Assembly: GCA_947176685.1 (NCBI GenBank)
Contig: CAMWRL010000003.1
Coordinates: forward strand, 1 to 26,105
Source: an uncultured Ruminococcus sp.
Lineage (GTDB): Bacteria > Bacillota > Clostridia > Oscillospirales > Ruminococcaceae
Reading direction: 5' to 3'
Length of the DNA: 26,105 nt
A model generated the notes under the pieces. That model saw only the letters and a program-made list of their open reading frames with translations. It did no database searches and had not been told where the DNA came from. The position numbers and the translations under genes are program-made. Below, piece after piece: positions 1 to 7,889 of this stretch (the stretch's first letter is position 1; each line of letters begins with the position of its first letter).

Positions 1-278
1 CAACTCAGCAGATTTATCTTGACGCTATGGAACAGGGACTGCTTAAAATATTCATTGAAAGCGGTGCGGTAGTTTCAACGCCTACATGCGGTCCTTGTCT
101 GGGCGGACATATGGGTATTCTTGCAAAGGGCGAACGTGCCGTTGCAACAACTAACCGTAACTTTGTCGGCAGAATGGGACACGTTGAGTCCGAAGTATAT
201 CTTGCAAGTCCGGCAGTAGCGGCGGCAAGTGCGGTTACAGGAAAAATTTCAAGTCCATGGGAGGTTATGAACATATGA
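1..278 (+). CDS. leuC: 3-isopropylmalate dehydratase large subunit, C-terminal part
   Basis: This is the end of LeuC, the large subunit that isomerises 2-isopropylmalate to 3-isopropylmalate in leucine synthesis, acting with LeuD in the cytoplasm. The reading frame is open from position 3, so the start lies outside the window; about 91 residues are visible. The stretch TPTCGPCLGGHMG carries the Cys-x2-Cys pair that ligates the aconitase-type [4Fe-4S] cluster. It is followed by the conserved NRNFVGRMGH segment and the family's typical ending with SPAVAAASAVTG. The stop codon overlaps the leuD start as ATGA, indicating translational coupling of the two subunits. The match to the LeuC C-terminus is clear; only the truncation by the window edge limits the description. 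Confidence 0.96.
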   Translation, partial: TQQIYLDAMEQGLLKIFIESGAVVSTPTCGPCLGGHMGILAKGERAVATTNRNFVGRMGHVESEVYLASPAVAAASAVTGKISSPWEVMNI

Positions 279-769
279 AGTACGAGGGAAATGTTATAAA
301 ATACGGCGACAACGTTGACACGGATGTAATTATTCCGGCACGTTATCTCAACACAAGCGACCATGCAGAACTTGCTTCACACTGTATGGAAGACCTTGAC
401 AAGACTTTTGTCACAAGAGTTCAGCAGGGTGATATTATCACAGCAGGATTCAATTTCGGCTGCGGCTCGTCAAGAGAACACGCCCCTATTGCCATAAAAG
501 CAAGCGGTGTATCGCTTGTTATTGCAAAGAGCTTTGCAAGAATTTTTTACCGTAATTCTATAAATATCGGTCTTGCTATCGTTGAGTGTCCGGAAGCTGT
601 TGACGGTATCAGCGAGGGCGACCGTGTTGAAGCAGATATGGACAACGGTATTATCCGCAATCTTACTACAGGAAAGGAATATAAGACAGCACCTTTTCCG
701 GAGTTTGTGCAGAAAATCATTGAAAACGGCGGTCTTATAAATTCTATAGCCGAGGGCATTATAAAGTAA
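275..769 (+). CDS. leuD: 3-isopropylmalate dehydratase small subunit
   Basis: LeuD is the swivel-domain subunit that completes the active site of isopropylmalate isomerase with LeuC. The protein is 164 residues, the short form common in Clostridia and archaea rather than the ~200-residue form of E. coli. Visible family motifs are the N-terminal GDNVDTDVIIPARYL, the central GFNFGCGSSREHAP loop that binds substrate, and YRNSINIGL further on. I start at 275 because GGGAGG at 259-264 lies about 10 bases upstream and the ATGA overlap with leuC is typical. An in-frame ATG at 257 would add six residues but has no ribosome binding site. It is followed by a small unknown gene and then leuB, so the leu genes are still one transcription unit. 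Confidence 0.96.
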   Translation: MKYEGNVIKYGDNVDTDVIIPARYLNTSDHAELASHCMEDLDKTFVTRVQQGDIITAGFNFGCGSSREHAPIAIKASGVSLVIAKSFARIFYRNSINIGLAIVECPEAVDGISEGDRVEADMDNGIIRNLTTGKEYKTAPFPEFVQKIIENGGLINSIAEGIIK

Positions 770-827
770 TTGTTGATTTGTTCGGAGTGGGAAAAATATT
801 CCTGCTCCGTGCATACGGGAGTTTTCT

Positions 828-1256
828 ATGAATGAAATAATAAAAAATATTATTGTCGTTGACGATGACGGCACTTTGGAGGGAACTTTCACAAGTGAAA
901 TTTTTCCGAACGATGAAACACAAGAAATGACTGTATATATCCGCAATAAATCTTTAATGGACTATGCGGAAAAATGTATAAATCATTTCAATTCAATGCC
1001 TGATGATATGATTGACGAAATATGCCGGAGAATAATAAAAAACTTACAATTTATAGGTGCAGATTTTGAACTTTCAGAGTTTGAAAACGTAAGGGATATT
1101 TTAAATTACTGCTGGTTTACTTCAATGACGGTTGATGTTCCCGAAGATGACGGAATATCCTATATAATCGAGGGCGAAGGCGAATGGGGCGAGGTTGTCG
1201 GATTTGTCATAAAAAATGGTAGTATTTCATATGTCGGTGACGATTATTATAATTAA
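828..1256 (+). CDS. Unknown small acidic protein (possibly DUF6985-like)
   Basis: I do not recognise this 142-residue protein with certainty. It is acidic, has no signal peptide or membrane segment, and has a mixed alpha/beta pattern: a beta-rich start, a helical middle (about residues 40-80) and a C-terminal EGEWGEVVGFVIKNGSISYVG stretch. That last part resembles the end of DUF6985-type domains (a W/E-H-G-like turn, then a beta hairpin ending YVG), so a loose assignment there is possible. It sits between leuD and leuB, 58 bases after leuD, with GGGAG before the ATG, and is followed by leuB after 13 bases. By hand count positions 841-1140 are 97/300 G+C (32%), while 1441-1620 in leuB are 95/180 (53%). 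This suggests a recently acquired gene in an old operon. Being a real gene is likely; its function is unknown. Confidence 0.7.
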   Translation: MNEIIKNIIVVDDDGTLEGTFTSEIFPNDETQEMTVYIRNKSLMDYAEKCINHFNSMPDDMIDEICRRIIKNLQFIGADFELSEFENVRDILNYCWFTSMTVDVPEDDGISYIIEGEGEWGEVVGFVIKNGSISYVGDDYYN

Positions 1257-1269
1257 AGGAGAATAAAAA

Positions 1270-2346
1270 ATGGAATTTAATATTGCACTTCTTAAAGGTG
1301 ACGGCATAGGTCCTGAAATAGTGGACAGCACCGTTGCCGTACTTGAAAAGGTGGCTGAAAAATTCGGTCATAAGTTCAATTTCACACCATATTTAATAGG
1401 CGGTTGTGCATACGATGCTACAGGCGAACCGCTTCCGCAGGAAACGATTGACGGCTGTCTTGCAAGCGACAGTGTGCTTTTAGGTGCAGTAGGCGGTTAC
1501 AAGTGGGACAACCTCGCTGGCGACAAACGTCCCGAAAAGGCTTTACTCGGAATCCGTTCTGCACTGGGACTTTTCACAAATCTCCGTCCGGCTAAACTCT
1601 ATCCGGCATTGCGTTCGGCTTCGCCGCTTAAAGAGGAAATTGTCGGTGACGGTTTTGACCTTATGATTGTCCGTGAACTTACAGGCGGAATTTACTTTGG
1701 GGACAGAGGTTACAGACAGGGCAGATACGGCGAAGAAGCTTTTGATACAGAAGCCTACAGCGTTACCGAAATCGAACGTATAGGGCGTGTGGCATTTGAG
1801 ACGGCTATGAAACGCAACAAGAAACTTTGCAGTATCGACAAGGCTAACGTTCTTGAAAGTTCACGTTTATGGAGAAAGACTATGCACGAACTTGCTGAAC
1901 AGTATCCGGAAGTTGAATACAGCGATATGTTTGTGGACAATGCGGCAATGCAGTTGGTAAGAAATCCGCAGCAGTTTGATGTTATTGTAACTTCAAATAT
2001 GTTCGGTGACATTCTCTCCGACGAAGCATCACAAATTACCGGTTCAATCGGAATGCTTGCATCTGCATCACTCGGAGCAGGTACAAGGGGTATGTATGAA
2101 CCCATTCACGGCTCTGCACCTGACATCGCCGGACAGAATAAGGCTAATCCGATAGCTACAATACTTTCCGGAGCTATGATGCTGAGATATTCTTTCGGAC
2201 TTTCGGACGAGGCAGACGCTATTGAAAAAGCTGTTGACAAAGTTCTCAATGACGGTTATCGTACTGCCGACCTTATGGGCAATGCAGAGGGTACGCCGCT
2301 TAGCTGTACCGAAATGACAGCAAAAGTATTAGAGGCATTACAATAA
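1270..2346 (+). CDS. leuB: 3-isopropylmalate dehydrogenase
   Basis: LeuB oxidises and decarboxylates 3-isopropylmalate to 4-methyl-2-oxopentanoate (2-oxoisocaproate) with NAD+ and a divalent metal; it works as a cytoplasmic dimer. The 358 residues match the usual family length. Seen in order: the N-terminal LLKGDGIGPEI; LGAVGGYKWD; the RELTGGIYFG motif with its catalytic tyrosine; the SIDKANVL lysine segment; the metal-binding SNMFGDILSDEAS; and the C-terminal EPIHGSAPDIAGQNKANP cofactor loop. AAAGGAG lies directly upstream of the ATG. The stop overlaps the next start as TAATG, so the downstream ATPase is probably translationally coupled to LeuB. No motif that I would expect is missing. Confidence 0.98.
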   Translation: MEFNIALLKGDGIGPEIVDSTVAVLEKVAEKFGHKFNFTPYLIGGCAYDATGEPLPQETIDGCLASDSVLLGAVGGYKWDNLAGDKRPEKALLGIRSALGLFTNLRPAKLYPALRSASPLKEEIVGDGFDLMIVRELTGGIYFGDRGYRQGRYGEEAFDTEAYSVTEIERIGRVAFETAMKRNKKLCSIDKANVLESSRLWRKTMHELAEQYPEVEYSDMFVDNAAMQLVRNPQQFDVIVTSNMFGDILSDEASQITGSIGMLASASLGAGTRGMYEPIHGSAPDIAGQNKANPIATILSGAMMLRYSFGLSDEADAIEKAVDKVLNDGYRTADLMGNAEGTPLSCTEMTAKVLEALQ

Positions 2347-3548
2347 TGGACAGAAATTTACTTGACTGTAAGATGTTTTCAGTTACTGTTTTATGGGAGG
2401 TTACACAAGACCATACTGTAAACAGTCTCTGGAAACTCCTCGACGACTGGACGGAAAAGCCCATCAGCGAATTTATCGAACAGTATTCGACATTTATTGA
2501 AGCACTTTACAATCAGAATATAAACCTGAGCGAATATATTCTGAAAAAAGTCCTTGAGGACGAGAATTTCTATATAATCGGCAAGGCTCAGGGAAAAGTT
2601 TTTGACAGTTACATTGTTGAAGCTGTTGAAAACGAGCTGAAAGTATTTCAGGAACTTTCAAGACTTACTCCGGAAGATATAACAGCCGGTATTGATTATG
2701 ACGGTTTTCTGCCACGCTGGAGAACGTCCGATATAGATTTTATTTCTGAATATCATAAGCGTCTTGAAAATATCGGAAAATACGGTTACGGAAAGTATTC
2801 GCAGAACAGAATGTTTATTATGAGGGACGGCGAGACAGTACCGGTAAAATATCCCGATACACAACGTCTTGACCACCTTTACGGCTACCAGAGAGAACGA
2901 CAGGCGGTTATTGATAATACCCTTGCACTTCTTGACGGAAAACCAGCTCAGAACGTTCTTTTATACGGCGACGCAGGTACGGGAAAATCTTCTACTGTAA
3001 AAGCAATAGTCAACGAATATGCCGACAGGGGGTTACGCCTTATTGAGATAACTAAGGAACAGTTAAGGGATATTCCGAAAATTATTGATGACATAAGTCA
3101 TAATCCGCTTAAATTCATAATTTTCATAGATGATTTGACTTTCACTGCTGGTGAGGACTGTTTCGGTTCTCTCAAGGCTATGCTGGAGGGTTCAGCTTCG
3201 GCACGGTCAGACAATATCGCCATTTATGCCACAAGCAACCGCCGTCATCTTGTCAAGGAGACTTTCTCCGAACGTGACGGCGACGACGTTCATCGCAATG
3301 ACACTATGCAGGAACTTATTTCACTGTCGGCACGTTTCGGACTGCGTGTGAACTTCGGCAAGCCCGACAAAAAGGAGTTTGTGCGGATAGCAGGCGAACT
3401 TGCTAAACAGAAAGGTCTTGAATTTGACGAAAAGGACTTTGAAATGAAAGCGGAACGTTTTGCAATGGCTTCCGGAAACGGACGTTCACCACGAACTGCC
3501 AGACAGTTTGTTAATCAACTTATAAACGAGCAGAAACAGGAGGTATAA
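2346..3548 (+). CDS. DUF815 family P-loop ATPase (AAA+-like)
   Basis: A 400-residue cytoplasmic protein of the DUF815 family, whose cellular role is not established. Residues 1-170 form a helical N-terminal part of unknown role. The ATPase core follows: Walker A GDAGTGKSS (208-216), Walker B FIIFIDDL (257-264), a sensor-1-like ATSN (295-298), and a possible sensor-2 arginine in the SPRTARQF region near 381-388. The GYQRERQAVIDN segment just before Walker A is typical of the family. The start overlaps the leuB stop (TAATG) with GAGG nearby, and ilvA follows after only 7 bases, so it is co-expressed with leucine and isoleucine enzymes. A remodelling or loader function is a guess from the AAA+ fold; nothing in the sequence names a client. 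The family call is firm, the function is not. Confidence 0.88.
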   Translation: MDRNLLDCKMFSVTVLWEVTQDHTVNSLWKLLDDWTEKPISEFIEQYSTFIEALYNQNINLSEYILKKVLEDENFYIIGKAQGKVFDSYIVEAVENELKVFQELSRLTPEDITAGIDYDGFLPRWRTSDIDFISEYHKRLENIGKYGYGKYSQNRMFIMRDGETVPVKYPDTQRLDHLYGYQRERQAVIDNTLALLDGKPAQNVLLYGDAGTGKSSTVKAIVNEYADRGLRLIEITKEQLRDIPKIIDDISHNPLKFIIFIDDLTFTAGEDCFGSLKAMLEGSASARSDNIAIYATSNRRHLVKETFSERDGDDVHRNDTMQELISLSARFGLRVNFGKPDKKEFVRIAGELAKQKGLEFDEKDFEMKAERFAMASGNGRSPRTARQFVNQLINEQKQEV

Positions 3549-3555
3549 AAAAACA

Positions 3556-4755
3556 ATGCTTACTCTTGATAAAATCTATCACGCAAGGTACGTACTTAAA
3601 CAGGTTATAAGGGAGACTGATATAATACACGCTCCGAATATAAATCCCGAATCAGAAATTTATCTCAAAACAGAAAATCTTCAGATAACGGGTTCTTTCA
3701 AGGTACGTGGAGCGTACTATAAAATGTCACAGCTTTCGGACGAGGAAAAGCAGCGTGGTGTTATAGCGTGTTCAGCCGGAAACCACGCACAGGGAGTTGC
3801 GCTTGCCGCACAGAAAAACGGTATTCCGGCAATAATCTGTCTGCCGGACGGTGCGCCTATTTCAAAGGTTGAAGCAACAAAGAGTTACGGAGCAGAAGTA
3901 TGTCTTGTAAAAGGCGTTTATGACGACGCATATGCCGAAGCCCTCAGACAGCGTGACGAAAAAGGTTATACATTCATACACCCGTTTGATGACGAAAACG
4001 TTATAGCCGGACAGGGTACAATCGGTCTTGAATTACTGGAACAGCTTCCGGAAATGGACGCTGTAATCGTTCCGGTAGGCGGCGGAGGACTTATTTCAGG
4101 CGTTGCGTATGCTATAAAGAGCCTTAACCCTGATATAAAGGTTTATGGTGTACAGGCTTCGGGTGCGCCGAGTATGTTCAATTCCGTACACGACCACAAA
4201 ATCGAACGTCTTGAAAGTGTTTCGACAATTGCGGACGGCATAGCCGTAAAAGAACCAGGGGAAAATACTTTTAAATATGTTTCGGAGTACGTTGACGATA
4301 TTGTTACAGTTACTGATGACGAAATTTCAGCGGCAATACTTGCGCTTATGGAAAAGCAGAAGCTTGTTACGGAGGGTGCAGGAGCTGTTTCAGTAGCGGC
4401 GGCAATGTTCAATAAAGTTCCGGTAAAGGGTAAGAAAGTAGTATGTTTGCTTTCGGGCGGAAATATTGATGTTACAATACTTTCGAGAGTAATCAAGCGT
4501 GGACTTCTTATGACTGGCAGAACCTGTTCACTTAACATTGAACTTATCGACAAGCCCGGACAGCTTTTAGGCGTATCAAGCATTATCGCTGAACACGGCG
4601 GCAATGTTATTTCTATTCACCACGAACGTGCTAACGAGGGTTCAGCAGTAAACGGCTGTTACTTGCGAATCGTACTTGAAACACGCAACTATAGTCATAT
4701 TGACGAAATAAAGACCGCACTTAAAACAAACGGTTTTAAAATTGTCAACGAATAA
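3556..4755 (+). CDS. ilvA: Threonine ammonia-lyase (PLP-dependent)
   Basis: This enzyme deaminates L-threonine to 2-oxobutanoate and ammonia, the entry step to isoleucine. It is a fold-type II PLP enzyme: the Schiff-base lysine is K49 in GSFKVRGAYYK, the phosphate-binding glycine loop is VGGGGLISG near residues 175-183, and CSAGNHAQGVA is the substrate-side motif. At 399 residues it is the shorter form with one C-terminal ACT-like regulatory domain (about residues 325-399, starting SLNIELIDKPGQLLG). The long E. coli IlvA is about 515 residues. This length class includes both biosynthetic and catabolic (TdcB-like) enzymes. Placement beside leuB and ridA favours the biosynthetic role. AGGAGG lies 10 bases before the ATG. 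The exact effector cannot be read from sequence. Confidence 0.93.
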   Translation: MLTLDKIYHARYVLKQVIRETDIIHAPNINPESEIYLKTENLQITGSFKVRGAYYKMSQLSDEEKQRGVIACSAGNHAQGVALAAQKNGIPAIICLPDGAPISKVEATKSYGAEVCLVKGVYDDAYAEALRQRDEKGYTFIHPFDDENVIAGQGTIGLELLEQLPEMDAVIVPVGGGGLISGVAYAIKSLNPDIKVYGVQASGAPSMFNSVHDHKIERLESVSTIADGIAVKEPGENTFKYVSEYVDDIVTVTDDEISAAILALMEKQKLVTEGAGAVSVAAAMFNKVPVKGKKVVCLLSGGNIDVTILSRVIKRGLLMTGRTCSLNIELIDKPGQLLGVSSIIAEHGGNVISIHHERANEGSAVNGCYLRIVLETRNYSHIDEIKTALKTNGFKIVNE

Positions 4756-4771
4756 ACAGGAGGTTATAACA

Positions 4772-5149
4772 ATGAAAAAAATTCATACTGAAAAAGCACC
4801 TGCCGCTGTAGGACCTTATTCACAGGCAGTTGTATCCGGCGGAATGGTGTATACTTCTGGACAGATTGCAATAAATCCGGCTACCAATGCTATCGAAGCT
4901 GTTACAATTGAGGAGCAGACAGAGCAGGTTATGCAGAATCTCGGAGCAGTTTTAGAAGCGGCTGGCTCGTCTTTTGAAAAGGCTGTAAAGACAACATGTT
5001 TCCTTGCTGATATGGGAGACTTTGCGGCATTCAACGGCATTTACGGAAAGTACTTCACATCACTGCCGGCAAGGAGCTGTGTTGCAGTAAAGACACTTCC
5101 GAAAAACGTCCTTGTTGAAGTGGAAGTCATTGCCGAAGTCAGCGAATAA
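4772..5149 (+). CDS. ridA: RidA family enamine/imine deaminase
   Basis: RidA hydrolyses reactive 2-aminoacrylate and 2-aminocrotonate enamines released by PLP dehydratases, protecting other PLP enzymes. The 125-residue protein is full length for this trimeric family. Recognisable are the N-terminal APAAVGPYSQAV, the VYTSGQI strand, and the C-terminal PARSCVAVKTLPKNVLVEVE, whose arginine binds the substrate carboxylate in known RidA proteins. I start at 4772 because AGGAGG sits about 8 bases upstream. A longer in-frame version from 4742 would begin inside ilvA without a ribosome binding site. Its position directly behind threonine ammonia-lyase fits its biochemical role exactly, since that enzyme generates the substrate. 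Confidence 0.96.
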   Translation: MKKIHTEKAPAAVGPYSQAVVSGGMVYTSGQIAINPATNAIEAVTIEEQTEQVMQNLGAVLEAAGSSFEKAVKTTCFLADMGDFAAFNGIYGKYFTSLPARSCVAVKTLPKNVLVEVEVIAEVSE

Positions 5150-5162
5150 CCGGAGGTATATA

Positions 5163-6089
5163 ATGAATGTACGTGATTTGCAGGGGGAAATCCTGCGGCT
5201 TAAAAAAGAAACAAATACGGTTATACTTGCGCACTGCTATCAGGCAAGGGAAATCGTTGAAATAGCGGACTTCACGGGTGACAGCTACAAACTCAGCGTT
5301 GACGCTAAAAACGCCAATGCAGAAAACATAATCTTCTGCGGAGTGCATTTCATGGCAGAGACTGCAAAAATCCTTGCACCGCAGAAACGTGTGTTTCTTG
5401 CCAACAGAAATGCCGGTTGTCCTATGGCAGAACAGATGGACGCTGAAATGATTTCTGCTTTGAAAGACAAAGACCCCGACAGAACAGTTGTAGCATATAT
5501 CAATACAACGGCTTCACTTAAAACAGTATGCGATGTATGTGTTACGTCATCAAGTGCGTTGAAGATTGTAAGAGCGATTGACAATGACAAGATACTGTTT
5601 ATACCGGACTGCAATTTGGGCGACTATGTAAAGAAAAGTATTCCGGAAAAGGATATAAAGCTTCTTAACGGCGGCTGTCCGACACACGCCGGAGTTACTG
5701 TAAAGGAAGTAAACAAGGCAAAGTCCGAACACCCCGAAGCACTGTTTCTAGTACACCCCGAATGCAGTCCGGCAGTAGTTGCGCTTGCCGACTATGTAGG
5801 GTCAACGTCCGGAATAATGGACTATGCTAAAAAGTCCGATGCGAAAGAGTTCATAATAGGCACGGAGACTTCAATAGCCGAACACCTGCAATATGACTGT
5901 CCGGAAAAGAAATTCTATCCGGTAACTAAAGATATAGTCTGCCACAATATGAAGATTACAACATTGCCGGACGTTTACAGCACTTTAAAGGGTATGGATA
6001 ACGGAGAAGCGTTTGAAATCCTTATGGACGGTGAACTTATTTCAAAAGCCGGAAAGTGCATTGATGAAATGATAAGGCTCGGCGGCTGA
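5163..6089 (+). CDS. nadA: Quinolinate synthase A
   Basis: NadA condenses iminoaspartate with dihydroxyacetone phosphate to quinolinate for NAD synthesis, using an oxygen-sensitive [4Fe-4S] cluster. The 308-residue protein has the three expected cluster cysteines: Cys86 (NAGCPMAE), Cys172 (GGCPTHAG) and Cys260 (DIVCHNMK). The active-site AHCYQ (H24, Y26), the HPEC glutamate near residue 200, and DYVGSTSG are also present. GGAGG stands about 7 bases before the chosen ATG. An upstream in-frame start at 5112 would overlap ridA by 38 bases and has no support. The partner genes nadB and nadC, usual neighbours, are not next to it here. The stop overlaps the hydE start as TGATG, so the two are coupled. 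Confidence 0.96.
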   Translation: MNVRDLQGEILRLKKETNTVILAHCYQAREIVEIADFTGDSYKLSVDAKNANAENIIFCGVHFMAETAKILAPQKRVFLANRNAGCPMAEQMDAEMISALKDKDPDRTVVAYINTTASLKTVCDVCVTSSSALKIVRAIDNDKILFIPDCNLGDYVKKSIPEKDIKLLNGGCPTHAGVTVKEVNKAKSEHPEALFLVHPECSPAVVALADYVGSTSGIMDYAKKSDAKEFIIGTETSIAEHLQYDCPEKKFYPVTKDIVCHNMKITTLPDVYSTLKGMDNGEAFEILMDGELISKAGKCIDEMIRLGG

Positions 6090-7117
6090 TGAAGAATCTG
6101 ATTGAAAAGCTTTATAGTACCGGAAACCTTACTGACAGCGAGTTTCAGAGACTTATTGACAGTAATGAAGATTCGGGACTTCTTGCGGAGTACGCCGACA
6201 GAGTACGCAGAAAATATTATGGCAATAAAGTGTTTCTGCGTGGACTGATAGAAATTTCGAGTTATTGCAGAAACGATTGTCTTTATTGCGGAATACGCCG
6301 CAGCAACAGAAACGCCGGACGTTACCGTTTGAGCCGTAAAGAAATACTGTCCTGCTGTGAAACAGGCTATGAACTGGGTTTCCGGACATTTGTAATGCAG
6401 GGCGGTGAAGACTCTTATTTTACAGATGACTTTATGTGTTCTTTGATTTCGGATATAAAAAACACATACCCCGATTGTGCGGTAACTCTTTCGCTTGGGG
6501 AACGTTCATTTGAGAGTTACCGACGTATGAAAGATGCAGGGGCAGACCGTTATCTGCTGAGACACGAAACAGCGTCGGCGGAACTGTACGGGAAACTTCA
6601 CCCGTCTGAAATGAGTTTTGAAAACCGTATGGAGTGTCTTTTCAACCTGAAGAAACTCGGCTATCAGGTCGGAGCAGGCTTTATGGTCGGAGTGCCTTTT
6701 CAGACAACGCAGGATATTATAAAAGACCTGCGGTTTTTGCAGGAACTCAAACCCCAGATGATTGGTATAGGAGCGTTCATACCGCATCACGATACGCCTT
6801 TTGCGAACGAAAAAGCCGGTACACTGGAACTTACCTTGCGGCTTCTGGGAATATTGCGGCTGATGTTTCCGAAAGTGCTGCTTCCGGCTACAACTGCATT
6901 GGGAACGATTGCGCCGGACGGTCGTGAAAGAGGTCTGAAAACCGGCTGCAACGTTGTAATGCCTAATCTGTCACCTGTAGATGTACGGAAAAAATACAGT
7001 CTTTACGACAACAAAATATGTACCGGAGAGGAAGCCGCTGAATGTGTGGCTTGTCTGCAACGCCGGATAGAATCAGTCGGCTATGAGATTTCGGCTGAAC
7101 GTGGAGACGCATTATAA
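6089..7117 (+). CDS. hydE: [FeFe]-hydrogenase maturation radical SAM protein HydE
   Basis: HydE is a radical S-adenosylmethionine enzyme that takes part in building the dithiomethylamine-bridged diiron subcluster of [FeFe] hydrogenase. The 342-residue protein has the radical SAM motif Cys60-x3-Cys64-x2-Cys67 (CRNDCLYC). It also has the HydE-typical GIRRSN, FVMQGGED, DRYLLRHETA, GFMVGVPFQTT, GIGAFIPHHDTPFA and VVMPNLSPVDVRKKY segments. A second CX7CX2C set (Cys311, Cys319, Cys322) matches the optional auxiliary cluster site of some HydE proteins. Its start overlaps the nadA stop, so it is last in the operon, ending in a strong hairpin. hydF and hydG are not in the window and must be elsewhere if the pathway is complete. 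BioB and PylB relatives share the fold, but the motif set fits HydE best. Confidence 0.93.
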   Translation: MKNLIEKLYSTGNLTDSEFQRLIDSNEDSGLLAEYADRVRRKYYGNKVFLRGLIEISSYCRNDCLYCGIRRSNRNAGRYRLSRKEILSCCETGYELGFRTFVMQGGEDSYFTDDFMCSLISDIKNTYPDCAVTLSLGERSFESYRRMKDAGADRYLLRHETASAELYGKLHPSEMSFENRMECLFNLKKLGYQVGAGFMVGVPFQTTQDIIKDLRFLQELKPQMIGIGAFIPHHDTPFANEKAGTLELTLRLLGILRLMFPKVLLPATTALGTIAPDGRERGLKTGCNVVMPNLSPVDVRKKYSLYDNKICTGEEAAECVACLQRRIESVGYEISAERGDAL

Positions 7118-7150
7118 AAAAGGACAGTCCTTTAACGGGCTGTCCTTTTT
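7117..7150. terminator. Bidirectional intrinsic terminator between convergent genes
   Basis: A 14-bp stem (7117-7130 against 7137-7150, one G-T wobble) closes a 6-base TTTAAC loop. One flank is a run of A and the other a run of T, so it works as an intrinsic terminator in both directions. It lies between the hydE stop and the stop of the convergent Big_2-like gene at 7158. Confidence 0.92.
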
Positions 7151-7157
7151 GTTTGTA

Positions 7158-7889
7158 TTAAGTCTGTATGCCGTTTTCAGAACCGTCATTGTCGGAAGAA
7201 TCCGGCTGAGCCTGTACATCAGGCTGGGAAGACTGGTCTTCAGGATTTTCATAATAGTTCTGGGTGTCCTGATAACCTTGTGTATTCTGATATCCTTGAC
7301 CATTGGGGGCATTGTTGTTTATATCAGTGTTGGGATTCTGAATGCCTGCCGGATTTTCAGAAACTGCCGTTCCTGAAACGGTAACTTTAATCTGTACTTC
7401 AACAGCAGGATTGTTGTCGAGTTTGAGTATAATGTAACATTCGCCTGCATTGACGGCTGTGATATTGCCGAGGTCGCTTACAGTAGCGATATTTGTATCT
7501 GAACTTGTCCAGATTTCGTTAGCTTCGGAAGAGCCGCTGGGGTAGCCGGAAATTATAGGCATTGTGCTTTCGCCTATATTGAGAACGACTTCACGGGTTG
7601 AAATCTGCACCTGAGCCGAGAGAGTGGGGTCGGCAGTAGGTATCGGGACAGTAGTTGTAGTAGGCGGTTCGGTAATCGGTTCAGTAGTGGTAGTTGTAGT
7701 GGTTGTTGTAGTTGTTGTTGAAGTTTTTTGTTTTTTAGGTTCAGTAGAACTGTCGGTGCAGGCATTGGCGATGAGTATGATAAAAATAAGTACGATTAAT
7801 GCAATGACCGCAAGTGCGGCAAGCTGTCTGCGTCTGACAACCTGTTTAGTAACCTTTTTGCGTGGTTTTCCGGAATTATTGTTATCCAT
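7158..7889 (-). CDS. Membrane-anchored Big_2-like (Ig-like) surface protein with Thr stalk
   Basis: A 243-residue protein with a short basic cytoplasmic head (KPRKKVTKQVVRRRQ), one hydrophobic segment at about residues 23-43, a tract of 12 threonines followed by a Pro/Thr-rich linker, then a domain of about 80 residues. That domain carries WTSSDTNIATVSDLGNITAVNAGE, typical of bacterial Ig-like Big_2 domains. The last 70 residues are rich in Asn, Gln, Asp and Ser. It is likely displayed outside the membrane; ligand and role are unknown. The hydrophobic segment ends ANAC, a poor lipobox, so a lipoprotein is possible but less likely than a simple anchor. AAAGGA stands about 8 bases before the chosen ATG. 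The frame stays open further upstream to 8144 but that part spans the promoter and reads unlike protein. Confidence 0.82.
   Translation of the reverse strand: MDNNNSGKPRKKVTKQVVRRRQLAALAVIALIVLIFIILIANACTDSSTEPKKQKTSTTTTTTTTTTTTEPITEPPTTTTVPIPTADPTLSAQVQISTREVVLNIGESTMPIISGYPSGSSEANEIWTSSDTNIATVSDLGNITAVNAGECYIILKLDNNPAVEVQIKVTVSGTAVSENPAGIQNPNTDINNNAPNGQGYQNTQGYQDTQNYYENPEDQSSQPDVQAQPDSSDNDGSENGIQT
7683..7718 (-). repeat. Trinucleotide tract encoding 12 threonines
   Basis: Twelve consecutive Thr codons (mixed ACA, ACT, ACC) in the Big_2-like protein form a near-microsatellite, preceded by one Ser codon. The encoded stretch is a probable extended, possibly O-glycosylated stalk. Codon mixing limits but does not exclude length changes by replication slippage in steps of three. 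Confidence 0.85.
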
